Assembly: GCA_009787915.1 (NCBI GenBank)
Contig: WQSK01000007.1
Span: forward strand, 1-24,362
Direction: 5' to 3'
DNA: 24,362 nt
DNA from: Bacillota bacterium
GTDB taxonomy: Bacteria > Bacillota > Clostridia > Christensenellales > UBA1242
Each line of letters begins with the position of its first letter. Position 1 is the stretch's first letter. A model generated the notes under the pieces. It did no database searches. It was not told the DNA's origin and saw nothing but the letters and a program-made list of their open reading frames with translations. Made by a program: the position numbers and the translations under genes. Positions 6,554-14,712 of the stretch are shown here, one piece after another.

Positions 6554-6937
6554 TGGATTTTTTTGTACAAATTCAGAAAGTGCTTTGGCTTCACGACTTG
6601 TCAACTTTATACCACCAGTCGGGACAGACAACTTTTTCAAAAGTGCCGAATTCTCCTCGGGTGTGAAAGCAACGTTTTCTTGGTCAAGGTATCCGTCTAT
6701 TGCACCATTTATTATGTCAGCAAGTTTTTCAAACGAACCTTCACCATTTATCACATAATCTAAGCTACCATAGACAAGTGCACCGCCACGAAGTGTTTTC
6801 CCATCCGCAATAATCGATAGGCGTGCATAGTCTGGGAGTTCCATTCGGAATCTGATTTCAAATTTGTGCCCACCTTCCGTAAAGTTGCTTTGTTCAACTC
6901 CGTCTTTTGCCATTTGCATTAATCTTTCTTTATTCAT
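6539..6937 (-). CDS. Conserved-looking small protein of unknown function
   Basis: A 132-residue soluble protein, convergent with and overlapping the deacetylase end by 15 bases. It shows helix, then four or five beta strands (KFEIRFRMELPDYARLSI, ALVYGSLDYVINGEG), then helices, with the C-terminal TSREAKALSEFVQ stretch. No family is recognised. The start is placed at ATG 6937 rather than the in-frame ATG at 6949, because a -10 element (TATGCT, complement of 6945-6950) overlaps the latter and would start transcription at about 6937. It shares its upstream region divergently with rpoB. Confidence 0.75.
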   Translation of the reverse strand: MNKERLMQMAKDGVEQSNFTEGGHKFEIRFRMELPDYARLSIIADGKTLRGGALVYGSLDYVINGEGSFEKLADIINGAIDGYLDQENVAFTPEENSALLKKLSVPTGGIKLTSREAKALSEFVQKNPLTSL

Positions 6938-6944
6938 TACCAAG

Positions 6945-6974
6945 AGCATAGCACACCAATGGGGGATTTGTCAA
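6945..6974 (-). promoter_or_regulatory. Promoter of the minus-strand small gene
   Basis: On the minus strand: TTGACA (complement of 6969-6974), 18-base spacer, TATGCT (complement of 6945-6950), then seven bases to ATG 6937. This is a good -35 with a leaderless geometry. Confidence 0.65.
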
Positions 6975-6990
6975 TATGTGTAAAAAATAG

Positions 6991-7042
6991 TTGACAAATT
7001 TAAAAATTAGTAGTTGACAAATTTTTGTGATTTTGGTATAGT
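6991..7042 (+). promoter_or_regulatory. rpoBC promoter with duplicated TTGACAAATTT
   Basis: TTGACA (7014-7019), 17-base spacer, TATAGT (7037-7042): a near-consensus sigma-A promoter. A second TTGACAAATTT lies exactly 23 bases upstream (6991), and an inverted copy (ATTTGTCAA, 6966-6974) forms the -35 of the divergent gene. The 6991 copy has no -10 of its own at 17 bases. The predicted transcript begins at about 7049 and has a leader of about 78 bases. Confidence 0.85.
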
Positions 7043-7085
7043 TCTTAATCGTGTTTGTGGTCGTGTTGTAATTTTTGGCGGAAGG

Positions 7086-7109
7086 CTCTGTGAGAGGACA
7101 GGGTTTTTT
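7086..7109 (+). terminator. Attenuator-like hairpin in the rpoB leader
   Basis: The stem CTCTGT (7086-7091) / ACAGGG (7098-7103), with one T-G pair and the loop GAGAGG, is followed at once by TTTTTT (7104-7109) and then by the rpoB ribosome site (GGAGGGA, 7117-7123). It has the shape of a weak intrinsic terminator between promoter and first gene, so some polymerases may stop there. Autoregulation is inferred, not shown. Confidence 0.6.
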
Positions 7110-7126
7110 CTTGTGTGGAGGGAATG

Positions 7127-10100
7127 ATGAGCGAAAAGATAAGCGAAAAAGTACTTGCAAAAATTGGGTTGCATGACGAGAAGTTTGGGCTTAATACTCG
7201 TAAAGTTTTTAGGCGTGTACCTGAACTCTTGGATATCCCAAATCTTTTGGATGTACAAACCCAGAGTTTTAAGAATTTTATGACAAGAGGGATAGCCAGT
7301 GTATTGGATGAGTTTAATCCGATTACTGACTATGGTAACAAGGTCGAGATGTATTTCCTCGACCATTATATAGTGGACGATTCAAAATATTCGGAAGCCG
7401 AGTGCTTGCGCAGAGGGCAGATGTATGTAAAGTCGCTCAAGGTCAAAGTCCGTGTTGTTTTCAAGGAAACAGGCGAGATTATCGAACAAGAACTTTTCTT
7501 GGGCGATATCCCAATGATGACCGAGAGTGGTTACTTTATTATCAACGGTGTAGCACGTGTTGTTGTTAATCAAATTATAAAAAGTCCAAGTGTTTATTTC
7601 CAGCGTGACCGCGACAAAAAAACAGGCAGAGATTTGTTCGAGTGCGTAATGACACCAACTCATGGTGCGTACATTGAAATGACAAAAGATGCAAACGACA
7701 TCATTAACGTTTACCCAAACCGTTCAAGCAGGATTTTGCTTGGTGTTTTCCTTAAAGCCCTTGGTCTTGGAACAGATGCGCAGATTCTTAAAATGTTTGA
7801 CAATCACCCTGCGATTAAAGCGACCCTTGACAAAGACAGTATCAAATCAAAAGCAGATTGCCTTTTGGAAGTCAGCAGAAAAATGCGCCCAAGCGAACTC
7901 CCAGATGCTGCGGCGACAGAGCGCAACCTCAATACAATGTTTTTTACTTTCCCAAATTACGACTTGGCAAATGTTGGTCGTTACAAGTTCAATAAGAAAC
8001 TTTGCTTGGCTTCGCGTATCGTAAAACAAATCGCAGCCGAAAACATCAAAATCAAAGACGCTGTTGTTGTTAAAAAAGGTGAGGAAATCTCACTTGATGC
8101 GGCTAACCAAATCATGAACGCGGGGATTAATTCTGTTCGTATCTTGTTTAAAGACGAAGCGGGCGAGAAAGAAATTCTTGTTATCGCGAACAACCGCGTA
8201 GACATTAACGAACACCTTGGTTTCAAAGCCGAAGAAACGGGGGTTACCGAACTTGTTCACTTGCCGACTGTCAACACATTGTTTGAATTGGCACAGGCAA
8301 ACACAAAAGCCAAGAAAATCGAAGTACTTAAAGAAAACGCAAAGAAAATTGTTGGACGTCATTTGTTCCTTGACGATATCGTTGCAACTGTTTCTTATCT
8401 ATTGAACCTCAACGACGGGGTAGGCACAACCGATAATATCGACCACCTTGGGAACCGACGTTTGAACACCGTTGGTGATTTGATGGCTAAACATTTCAAA
8501 GAAGGGATGTTGAAACTTAGGAACTCTATGCGTGAAACCATGCAGACAATGGAGATTACATCCAAAGCAATCAACCCAATCGGTATCATTAATGCAAAAG
8601 CAATCACTCGTGCGCTTAAAGATTTTTGTGCTATATCACAATTGTCGCACGTTATGGATACCAATAACCCGCTTACTGAAATTACACAAAAACGTAAAAT
8701 TACATCTGTGGGTCCTGGCGGTATTACAAAAGAACGTGCAACCGCCGAAGTTCGTGACCTTCATTATACACATAATGGACGTCTTTGTGCTATTGAAACG
8801 CCAGAGGGTCAATCAATCGGTCTTGTTAATTCCTTGGCAATGTTCGCGCGTGTTAATGAGTACGGTTTCATCACCGCACCTGTTCGTCGTGTTGACAAAA
8901 AGACAGGAAAAGTCACCGATATTGTTGATTACCTCACCGCGGATGAAGAGGATAATTTCTTTGTTGCCCAAGCAACCGAACCATTGGATGCAGAAGGCAA
9001 GTTGAAAAACGAATATGTACTTTGCCGTTACCGCGACATAGTATTGGAAGTCACACGTGACCGCGTTGATTATATTGATGCTTCACCAAGACAATTCGTG
9101 TCGGTGGCAACCGCACTTATCCCTTTCCTCGAGAGTGACGATACATCAAGGGCACTTCTTGGTTGTAACATGCAACGTCAAGCGGTTCCTCTTGTTCGTA
9201 CAGAGGCACCATTGGTTGGAACAGGTCTGGAAAATCGTGTTGCGGTTGACAGTCGTGCTTTGGTTATGGCAAGCCACGACGGTACAGTTGTAAACGTAAC
9301 TGGCGACAGTATTGTTGTAGAGCGCGCAGATAAAACCCGCGACACATATCGTTTGACCAAATTCGCAAGGTTCAATGAGGAGGCTTGCGTCAACCAACGC
9401 CCTATCGTATTCAAAGGTGACAATGTAAAAGCAGGAGATATCCTCGCCGATGGTTACGCAACAAAAGGTGGCGAACTTGCTATTGGTAAAAACATGTGTG
9501 TTGCTTTCATGAACTGGGAAGGGTATAACTTTGAGGATGCTATTCTTATCTCGGAACGTGTTGTCAAAGACGATACATATACATCTATTGCATTGCACCT
9601 TAAAGAATGTAAGGCCCGTACGACAAAACTTGGTGACGAAGAAATCACACGCGACATTCCGAACTTGTCGGAAGATATGCTTAAAAACCTTGACGAGGAC
9701 GGTATCGTTCGCGTTGGTTCATTTGTTCGTCCTGGCGATATCTTGGTTGGTAAAGTAACACCAAAAGGTGAAACCGAACTGACTCCTGAAGAACGTTTGC
9801 TTCGTGCAATTTTTGGTGAAAAAGCCCGTGAAGTTCGTGATAGTTCTTTGCGTGTTGAGAATGGTAAAGACGGTGTTGTTGTTGGTATCGAAAGATTTAC
9901 GCGCCGAAACAAAGACGAAATGGAAATCGGCGTAAACGAAATCATTAAGGTTACAATCGCACAAAAACGTAATATCAAAGTCGGTGACAAAATGACAGGT
10001 CGCCACGGTAACAAAGGTATCGTTTCAAAAATTTTGCCAGTTGAAGACATGCCTTTCATGGCCGACGGTACGCCTGTTGATATCGTGTTGAACCCGCTTG

Positions 10101-10852
10101 GTGTTCCTTCGCGTCTTAACATCGGGCAATTGCTCGAAGTCCACCTTGGTTTGGTTGCAAAAACACTTGGGTGGAACGTTGCGACTCCGTCGTTCAATGG
10201 TTGCACAGAAAAAGATATCAAAGATTTGTTAAAGAAGAATGGTTTGCCAGAGGACGGAAAAATGCAACTTTATGACGGACGTACAGGCGAAGCGTTTGAA
10301 AACAAAACCACAGTTGGTTACATGTACATGTTGAAACTTCACCACATGGTTGATACAAAAATCCACGCGAGAAGTACAGGTGCATATAGCCTTGTTACCC
10401 AGCAACCACTTGGCGGTAAAGCACAGTTTGGTGGACAAAGAATGGGTGAGATGGAGGTTTGGGCACTTGAGGCATACGGTGCGGCGCATATCTTGCAAGA
10501 GATGCTCACCGTAAAATCCGACGACGTTATGGGAAGAACAAAAACATTCATGAGTATCGTTAATGGTCAGCCTATGCCAGAACCTGGTGTGCCTGAATCG
10601 ACAAAAGTTATGATTAGGGAACTCCAAGGTTTGGGTCTTGATGTTGGTATCTATACCGCGGATAGAAAAAAAGTTGAAATCGAGCAAATCGAAATGCTTG
10701 AACCAGATATTGTTGATACGGTACTTAAATCCGAAGAAGAAGTCGAGGATGTACCTGAAATCGACGTTGCACCAATGGAAGAATTTGAACTTGGTGTTGG
10801 TGACGACGAAGAAATTGAATTTGATGAAGACAGCCTGTTTGGTGACGAGTAA
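7127..10852 (+). CDS. rpoB: DNA-directed RNA polymerase subunit beta
   Basis: A 1241-residue beta subunit, full length for Bacillota. Recognisable in order: the N-terminal lobe (PELLDIPNLLDVQ), the rifampicin-cluster region (QLSHVMDTNNPLTEIT and GPGGITKERATAEVRDLHYT), GRLCAIETPEGQSIGLV, the GYNFEDAILISERVV stretch, the GDKMTGRHGNKGIVS active-site Lys region, and the C-terminal clamp (QQPLGGKAQFGGQRMGEMEV), ending in a long acidic tail. Start: ATG 7127 is preferred over ATG 7124 or GTG 7115 because it has the right spacing from GGAGGGA. It is co-transcribed with rpoC 14 bases downstream. Odd: the rifampicin cluster differs from E. coli at several drug-contact positions, and rplJ/rplL are not upstream. 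Confidence 0.98.
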   Translation: MSEKISEKVLAKIGLHDEKFGLNTRKVFRRVPELLDIPNLLDVQTQSFKNFMTRGIASVLDEFNPITDYGNKVEMYFLDHYIVDDSKYSEAECLRRGQMYVKSLKVKVRVVFKETGEIIEQELFLGDIPMMTESGYFIINGVARVVVNQIIKSPSVYFQRDRDKKTGRDLFECVMTPTHGAYIEMTKDANDIINVYPNRSSRILLGVFLKALGLGTDAQILKMFDNHPAIKATLDKDSIKSKADCLLEVSRKMRPSELPDAAATERNLNTMFFTFPNYDLANVGRYKFNKKLCLASRIVKQIAAENIKIKDAVVVKKGEEISLDAANQIMNAGINSVRILFKDEAGEKEILVIANNRVDINEHLGFKAEETGVTELVHLPTVNTLFELAQANTKAKKIEVLKENAKKIVGRHLFLDDIVATVSYLLNLNDGVGTTDNIDHLGNRRLNTVGDLMAKHFKEGMLKLRNSMRETMQTMEITSKAINPIGIINAKAITRALKDFCAISQLSHVMDTNNPLTEITQKRKITSVGPGGITKERATAEVRDLHYTHNGRLCAIETPEGQSIGLVNSLAMFARVNEYGFITAPVRRVDKKTGKVTDIVDYLTADEEDNFFVAQATEPLDAEGKLKNEYVLCRYRDIVLEVTRDRVDYIDASPRQFVSVATALIPFLESDDTSRALLGCNMQRQAVPLVRTEAPLVGTGLENRVAVDSRALVMASHDGTVVNVTGDSIVVERADKTRDTYRLTKFARFNEEACVNQRPIVFKGDNVKAGDILADGYATKGGELAIGKNMCVAFMNWEGYNFEDAILISERVVKDDTYTSIALHLKECKARTTKLGDEEITRDIPNLSEDMLKNLDEDGIVRVGSFVRPGDILVGKVTPKGETELTPEERLLRAIFGEKAREVRDSSLRVENGKDGVVVGIERFTRRNKDEMEIGVNEIIKVTIAQKRNIKVGDKMTGRHGNKGIVSKILPVEDMPFMADGTPVDIVLNPLGVPSRLNIGQLLEVHLGLVAKTLGWNVATPSFNGCTEKDIKDLLKKNGLPEDGKMQLYDGRTGEAFENKTTVGYMYMLKLHHMVDTKIHARSTGAYSLVTQQPLGGKAQFGGQRMGEMEVWALEAYGAAHILQEMLTVKSDDVMGRTKTFMSIVNGQPMPEPGVPESTKVMIRELQGLGLDVGIYTADRKKVEIEQIEMLEPDIVDTVLKSEEEVEDVPEIDVAPMEEFELGVGDDEEIEFDEDSLFGDE

Positions 10853-10866
10853 GGAGGATATGGACA

Positions 10867-13800
10867 ATGTTTGAACTTAACAATTTTGAAAGCCTTAAAA
10901 TAAGCATTGCAAGCCCGAACAAGATTCGGGAGTGGTCGCACGGCGAAGTAACAAAGCCCGAAACCATTAACTATCGTACGCAAAAGCCCGAAAAAGACGG
11001 TTTGTTTTGCGAACGTATTTTTGGTCCTAAAAAAGACTGGCAATGCAGTTGCGGTAAATACAAACTTATCCGCTATAAGGGAACCGTTTGCGACAAGTGC
11101 GGTGTAGAAGTAACACGCAGTATCGTTCGTCGCGAGCGCATGGGGCATATCGAACTTTCGGCTCCTGTAACACACATTTGGTACTTTAAGGGTGTGCCTT
11201 CACGTATTGGTACGCTCCTTAATATGACAATCAAAAATCTTGAGCAAGTTATTTACTTTGTAAGTTTCGTTGTTATCCACCCAGGTAAAACTACATTGGT
11301 TCCAGGGCAAATTTTGTCTGACCGCGAGATGTTGGAACTCCAAGAAAAACATGGTATCGGCAGTTTCAAAGCGGGCATGGGTGCCGAAGCCGTTAAAGAA
11401 ATGTTGTCAAACATCGACATCGCAAAAGAAATCAAAGATTGCGAAACAATCATAGCAACAGGCAAAGGTGCGAAACGTGAAAAAGCCGTTAAAAAACTTG
11501 ACCTATTGTTGGCTTTCAAACAAAGCGGTAACCGCCCAGAGTGGATGGTTATGGATGTTCTTCCTGTTATCCCGCCTGAACTTAGGCCTATGGTTCAAAT
11601 CGACGGCGGACGTTTTGCGACAACCGACGTGAATGACCTTTATCGCCGTGTTATCAACAGGAACAATCGTTTGAACAAACTTATTGGTCTAGGAGCCCCT
11701 GACATCATTATTAGAAACGAAAAACGTATGTTGCAAGAAGCGGTTGATGCACTCATCGACAATGGTCGCCGTGGGAAAGCCGTGCAAGGTGCAAAAGGTC
11801 GTGACCTTAAATCACTTGCGGCGGGTCTTCGCGGTAAACAAGGTCGTTTCCGTAATAACCTTTTGGGTAAGCGTGTTGACTATTCTGGTCGTACCGTTAT
11901 CGTTGTTGGACCTGAACTTAAACATTATCAGGTCGGCCTTCCAAAAGAAATGGCTCTTGAACTTTTCAAACCTTTTGTTATGAAAAAATTGGTTGATTTG
12001 CAACTTGCACATCACAGTCGTAGTGCAAAACGTTTGATAGAGCGCGAAAAAACTCAAGTCTGGGACGTGTTGGAAGACGTTATCAAAGACCACCCAGTAT
12101 TGTTGAACCGACAACCGACGCTCCACCGTTTGTCTATCCAGGCGTTCGAACCTGTCCTTATCGACGGTCGCGCGATTCGTTTGCACCCGCTTACGTGTCC
12201 TGCGTTCAACGCCGACTTTGACGGTGACCAAATGACTGTGCACGTGCCACTTAGCCCAGAGGCAAAAGCAGAGGCAAGAATTTTGATGCTTTCATCAAAC
12301 AATATTTTGAAACCGTCTGACGGAAAATCTATTGTTACACCTACACAGGATATCGTTCTTGGTTGCTATTACCTAACGATGCTTAAAAAAGGCGCAAAAG
12401 GCGAGGGCAAAGTTTTCAGTTCTGAAGAAGAAGCAGAGCGTGCTTATGCAATCGGTGAATTGGACCTCAAAGCCCAAATCCAAGTTCGTCGTACTGTTGG
12501 TGGTAAAACAGGTCGTGTTGAAACGACACTTGGACGGATTTTGTTCAACCGTTGCTTCCCGCAGGATATCGATGTTATCGACAGAACAATTCCAGGGAAC
12601 GAACTTCAATATGCGGTGAACAAAGTTGTTTCTATCGCCGACCTTAACCACATTATTACACGTTTGTTCAAAAAACATGGGGCAGCGGAAACAAGTCGCT
12701 CTATCGACAAAATTAAAGATGCAGGGTTTAAGTATTCTACACTTGGTTCATTGTCGATTTCGTTGTATGACGCGGTAATTCCTGCGAGCCGTGAAAAAAT
12801 TATTGCTGAAACCGAAGAAGAAGTTAAAAAGGTTGAAGAAAAACTTGCAATGGGTTTGATTACTATGGACGAGAAACTTGACCGAAACATTGCGCTTTGG
12901 CAAAAAGCCATGTCCATGGTGCAAAAAGCAACAATGGAAAGTTTGGATGAATTCAACAGTATCAAAATTATGGCTACATCAGGTGCCCGTGGTTCTGCAA
13001 AACAAATTATGCAGTTGTCTGGTATGCGTGGTATTATCTCGAACGTTTCGGGTAGAAAAGAGGACGTTCCGTCTAAATCAAACTATCGCATAGGTTTGAA
13101 ACCGCTTGAGTACTTCTTGTCGGCACGTGGTGGTAGGAAAGGTCTTGCCGATACCGCGCTTAAGACCGCCGATGCTGGTTACTTGACCCGTAGGCTTGCC
13201 GATGTTGCCCAAGATGTTATTGTTTTTGAAGAAGATTGTTTTGCCTCACTTGGCGAAAAAGTCAAGGGTTCTGCGATTCGTGAACTTGTATCTGACGGAT
13301 ATACGGAAAGACTTTCAAGCCGTATCGCAGGTCGTTTTGCGGTTCGAGATATCGTTGACCCGAATGACCCAAAACGCGTAATCGTAAAAGGCGACACAAT
13401 GATTCGCACCGCAAATGCAAATGAAATCGAGGCTCTTGGAATCAAAGAAGTCGAAATCCGAACTGTTCTTACTTGTAAATCCAAACGCGGTATTTGTGCA
13501 AAATGCTATGGCCGTGATATGACATCTCATGATGTTGTGTCTATCGGTGAGGCAGTTGGTGTTATAGCGGCCCAAGCAATTGGGGAACCTGGAACACAGT
13601 TGACTATGAGGTCCAAGCACGCAGGGGGTCTTGTTACAAGTAACATTACAGAGGGTCTGCCGCGTGTTGAGGAAATCTTGGAAGCCCGTCAGCCAAAAGG
13701 TTTTGCTATTGTCAGTGAGGTCGGCGGTGTTGTTGTCGGTGTTACTCCTGTTGAAAAACGTACAAAAATCACAATCCGTACCACCGAGGGCGAGGTAGAT

Positions 13801-14370
13801 TACCTTATTAACAGTGGTATGAAACTTGCTGTTAAAAAAGACTCTGTTGTCGAGCCTGGTACACAGTTGACCGAGGGTGTCTTGAACCCACACGATGTGT
13901 TGCGCACAATGGGTATTCGCGCCGTTCAAGATTATTTGCTTGCCGAGGTTATCAAGGTTTATAAAACTCAAGATATCGTTATCAACAACAAACATATGGA
14001 GATAATCATTAGGCAGATGCTTAAAAAAGTTAAGGTCGAGGACCCAGGGGATACCAAGTTGCAGGTCGGTACTGTGATTGATTCCGCGATTCTTAATGCC
14101 GAAAACATGATGGCCATTGAAAAAGGCAAACGTCCTGCAAGTGCAAGCCGTGTGTTGTTGTCAATAACAAAATCGGCTATTAAAACCGAGAGTTTCCTAT
14201 CCGCCGCATCGTTCCAAGAAACAAGTTCTGTTCTTACCGAGGCCGCAATTCGTGGCAAGGTTGATAACCTTATCGGTCTTAAAGAAAACGTTATCATCGG
14301 CAAGTTGATTCCTGCGGGAACTGGATTGCCTCGTTACAAAAATGCAACTTATAAACATGTTGCAAACTAA
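10867..14370 (+). CDS. rpoC: DNA-directed RNA polymerase subunit beta'
   Basis: A 1167-residue beta' subunit carrying the Mg-binding catalytic loop NADFDGDQM (448-456). The N-terminal zinc site is formed by Cys60, Cys62, Cys75 and Cys78. The second zinc site uses Cys near 791, 870, 877 and 880 (CKSKRGICAKCYG). Also seen are RQPTLHRLSIQAFEPVL, the bridge helix/trigger-loop region (MRGIISNVSGR, then LKTADAGYLTRRLADVAQD) and the C-terminal GEPGTQLTMRSKHAGG. The strong Shine-Dalgarno AAGGAGG overlaps the rpoB stop region and lies nine bases before the ATG. The length is typical of Bacillota without large lineage inserts. The 3' end contains the putative -35 of the secG promoter. Confidence 0.98.
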   Translation: MFELNNFESLKISIASPNKIREWSHGEVTKPETINYRTQKPEKDGLFCERIFGPKKDWQCSCGKYKLIRYKGTVCDKCGVEVTRSIVRRERMGHIELSAPVTHIWYFKGVPSRIGTLLNMTIKNLEQVIYFVSFVVIHPGKTTLVPGQILSDREMLELQEKHGIGSFKAGMGAEAVKEMLSNIDIAKEIKDCETIIATGKGAKREKAVKKLDLLLAFKQSGNRPEWMVMDVLPVIPPELRPMVQIDGGRFATTDVNDLYRRVINRNNRLNKLIGLGAPDIIIRNEKRMLQEAVDALIDNGRRGKAVQGAKGRDLKSLAAGLRGKQGRFRNNLLGKRVDYSGRTVIVVGPELKHYQVGLPKEMALELFKPFVMKKLVDLQLAHHSRSAKRLIEREKTQVWDVLEDVIKDHPVLLNRQPTLHRLSIQAFEPVLIDGRAIRLHPLTCPAFNADFDGDQMTVHVPLSPEAKAEARILMLSSNNILKPSDGKSIVTPTQDIVLGCYYLTMLKKGAKGEGKVFSSEEEAERAYAIGELDLKAQIQVRRTVGGKTGRVETTLGRILFNRCFPQDIDVIDRTIPGNELQYAVNKVVSIADLNHIITRLFKKHGAAETSRSIDKIKDAGFKYSTLGSLSISLYDAVIPASREKIIAETEEEVKKVEEKLAMGLITMDEKLDRNIALWQKAMSMVQKATMESLDEFNSIKIMATSGARGSAKQIMQLSGMRGIISNVSGRKEDVPSKSNYRIGLKPLEYFLSARGGRKGLADTALKTADAGYLTRRLADVAQDVIVFEEDCFASLGEKVKGSAIRELVSDGYTERLSSRIAGRFAVRDIVDPNDPKRVIVKGDTMIRTANANEIEALGIKEVEIRTVLTCKSKRGICAKCYGRDMTSHDVVSIGEAVGVIAAQAIGEPGTQLTMRSKHAGGLVTSNITEGLPRVEEILEARQPKGFAIVSEVGGVVVGVTPVEKRTKITIRTTEGEVDYLINSGMKLAVKKDSVVEPGTQLTEGVLNPHDVLRTMGIRAVQDYLLAEVIKVYKTQDIVINNKHMEIIIRQMLKKVKVEDPGDTKLQVGTVIDSAILNAENMMAIEKGKRPASASRVLLSITKSAIKTESFLSAASFQETSSVLTEAAIRGKVDNLIGLKENVIIGKLIPAGTGLPRYKNATYKHVAN

Positions 14371-14388
14371 AAACACACGTGGTATAAA
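14360..14388 (+). promoter_or_regulatory. Putative internal promoter for secG-rnr
   Basis: TTGCAA (14360-14365), 17-base spacer, extended -10 TGGTATAAA (hexamer 14383-14388). The -35 lies in the last codons of rpoC. The start point would be near 14395, downstream of the GGAGGG ribosome site, so that site serves only read-through rpoC mRNA. Confidence 0.5.
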
Positions 14389-14397
14389 GGAGGGAGT

Positions 14398-14706
14398 ATG
14401 GCGAATTTGCAAAGTCTAATGTTACTGGCTCGTTGGGTTACCGACACGTTTTTGGGCGTACAGATTGCACTTGTTGTAATTATGGCTATTGCTTGTATCG
14501 TTATGATTATCGGTATCTTGGCATCACCTCCGCAAACAGGACAAGGCAATAACGCAATCACAGGTGCAAGCGAGAGTTATTATACAAAAAACCGCGGTAA
14601 AAGCAATCAAGGCAGAATAAGAAATTTGATTATTATATGCGCGAGTATCATCGCAGTTTGTGCAATTTTGTACTTTGTCGCATATGGTGTCTACCCAGGG
14701 GCGTGA
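14398..14706 (+). CDS. secG: Preprotein translocase subunit SecG
   Basis: A 102-residue protein with two membrane helices (about 20-43 and 78-98) joined by a polar Gly/Gln/Asn-rich loop (PPQTGQGNNAITGASES), the SecG plan. It is an accessory subunit of the SecYEG channel. The N-terminal extension of about 17 residues before the first helix and the length of the loop make it longer than a typical 75-80-residue Bacillota SecG. The location immediately upstream of rnr, a common Bacillota arrangement, supports the call. AAAGGAGGG precedes the ATG closely. Six bases separate it from rnr. Confidence 0.85.
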   Translation: MANLQSLMLLARWVTDTFLGVQIALVVIMAIACIVMIIGILASPPQTGQGNNAITGASESYYTKNRGKSNQGRIRNLIIICASIIAVCAILYFVAYGVYPGA

Positions 14707-14712
14707 TAACCC

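Noticed and set aside
7115..7126. GTG 7115 or ATG 7124 as rpoB start
   Set aside because: GTG 7115 overlaps the ribosome site itself and ATG 7124 is too close to it; ATG 7127 has the right spacing.
9454..10221. Long antisense reading frame of 255 codons within rpoB
   Set aside because: It is a shadow of the strongly supported rpoB frame; composition and lack of start signals argue against a gene.
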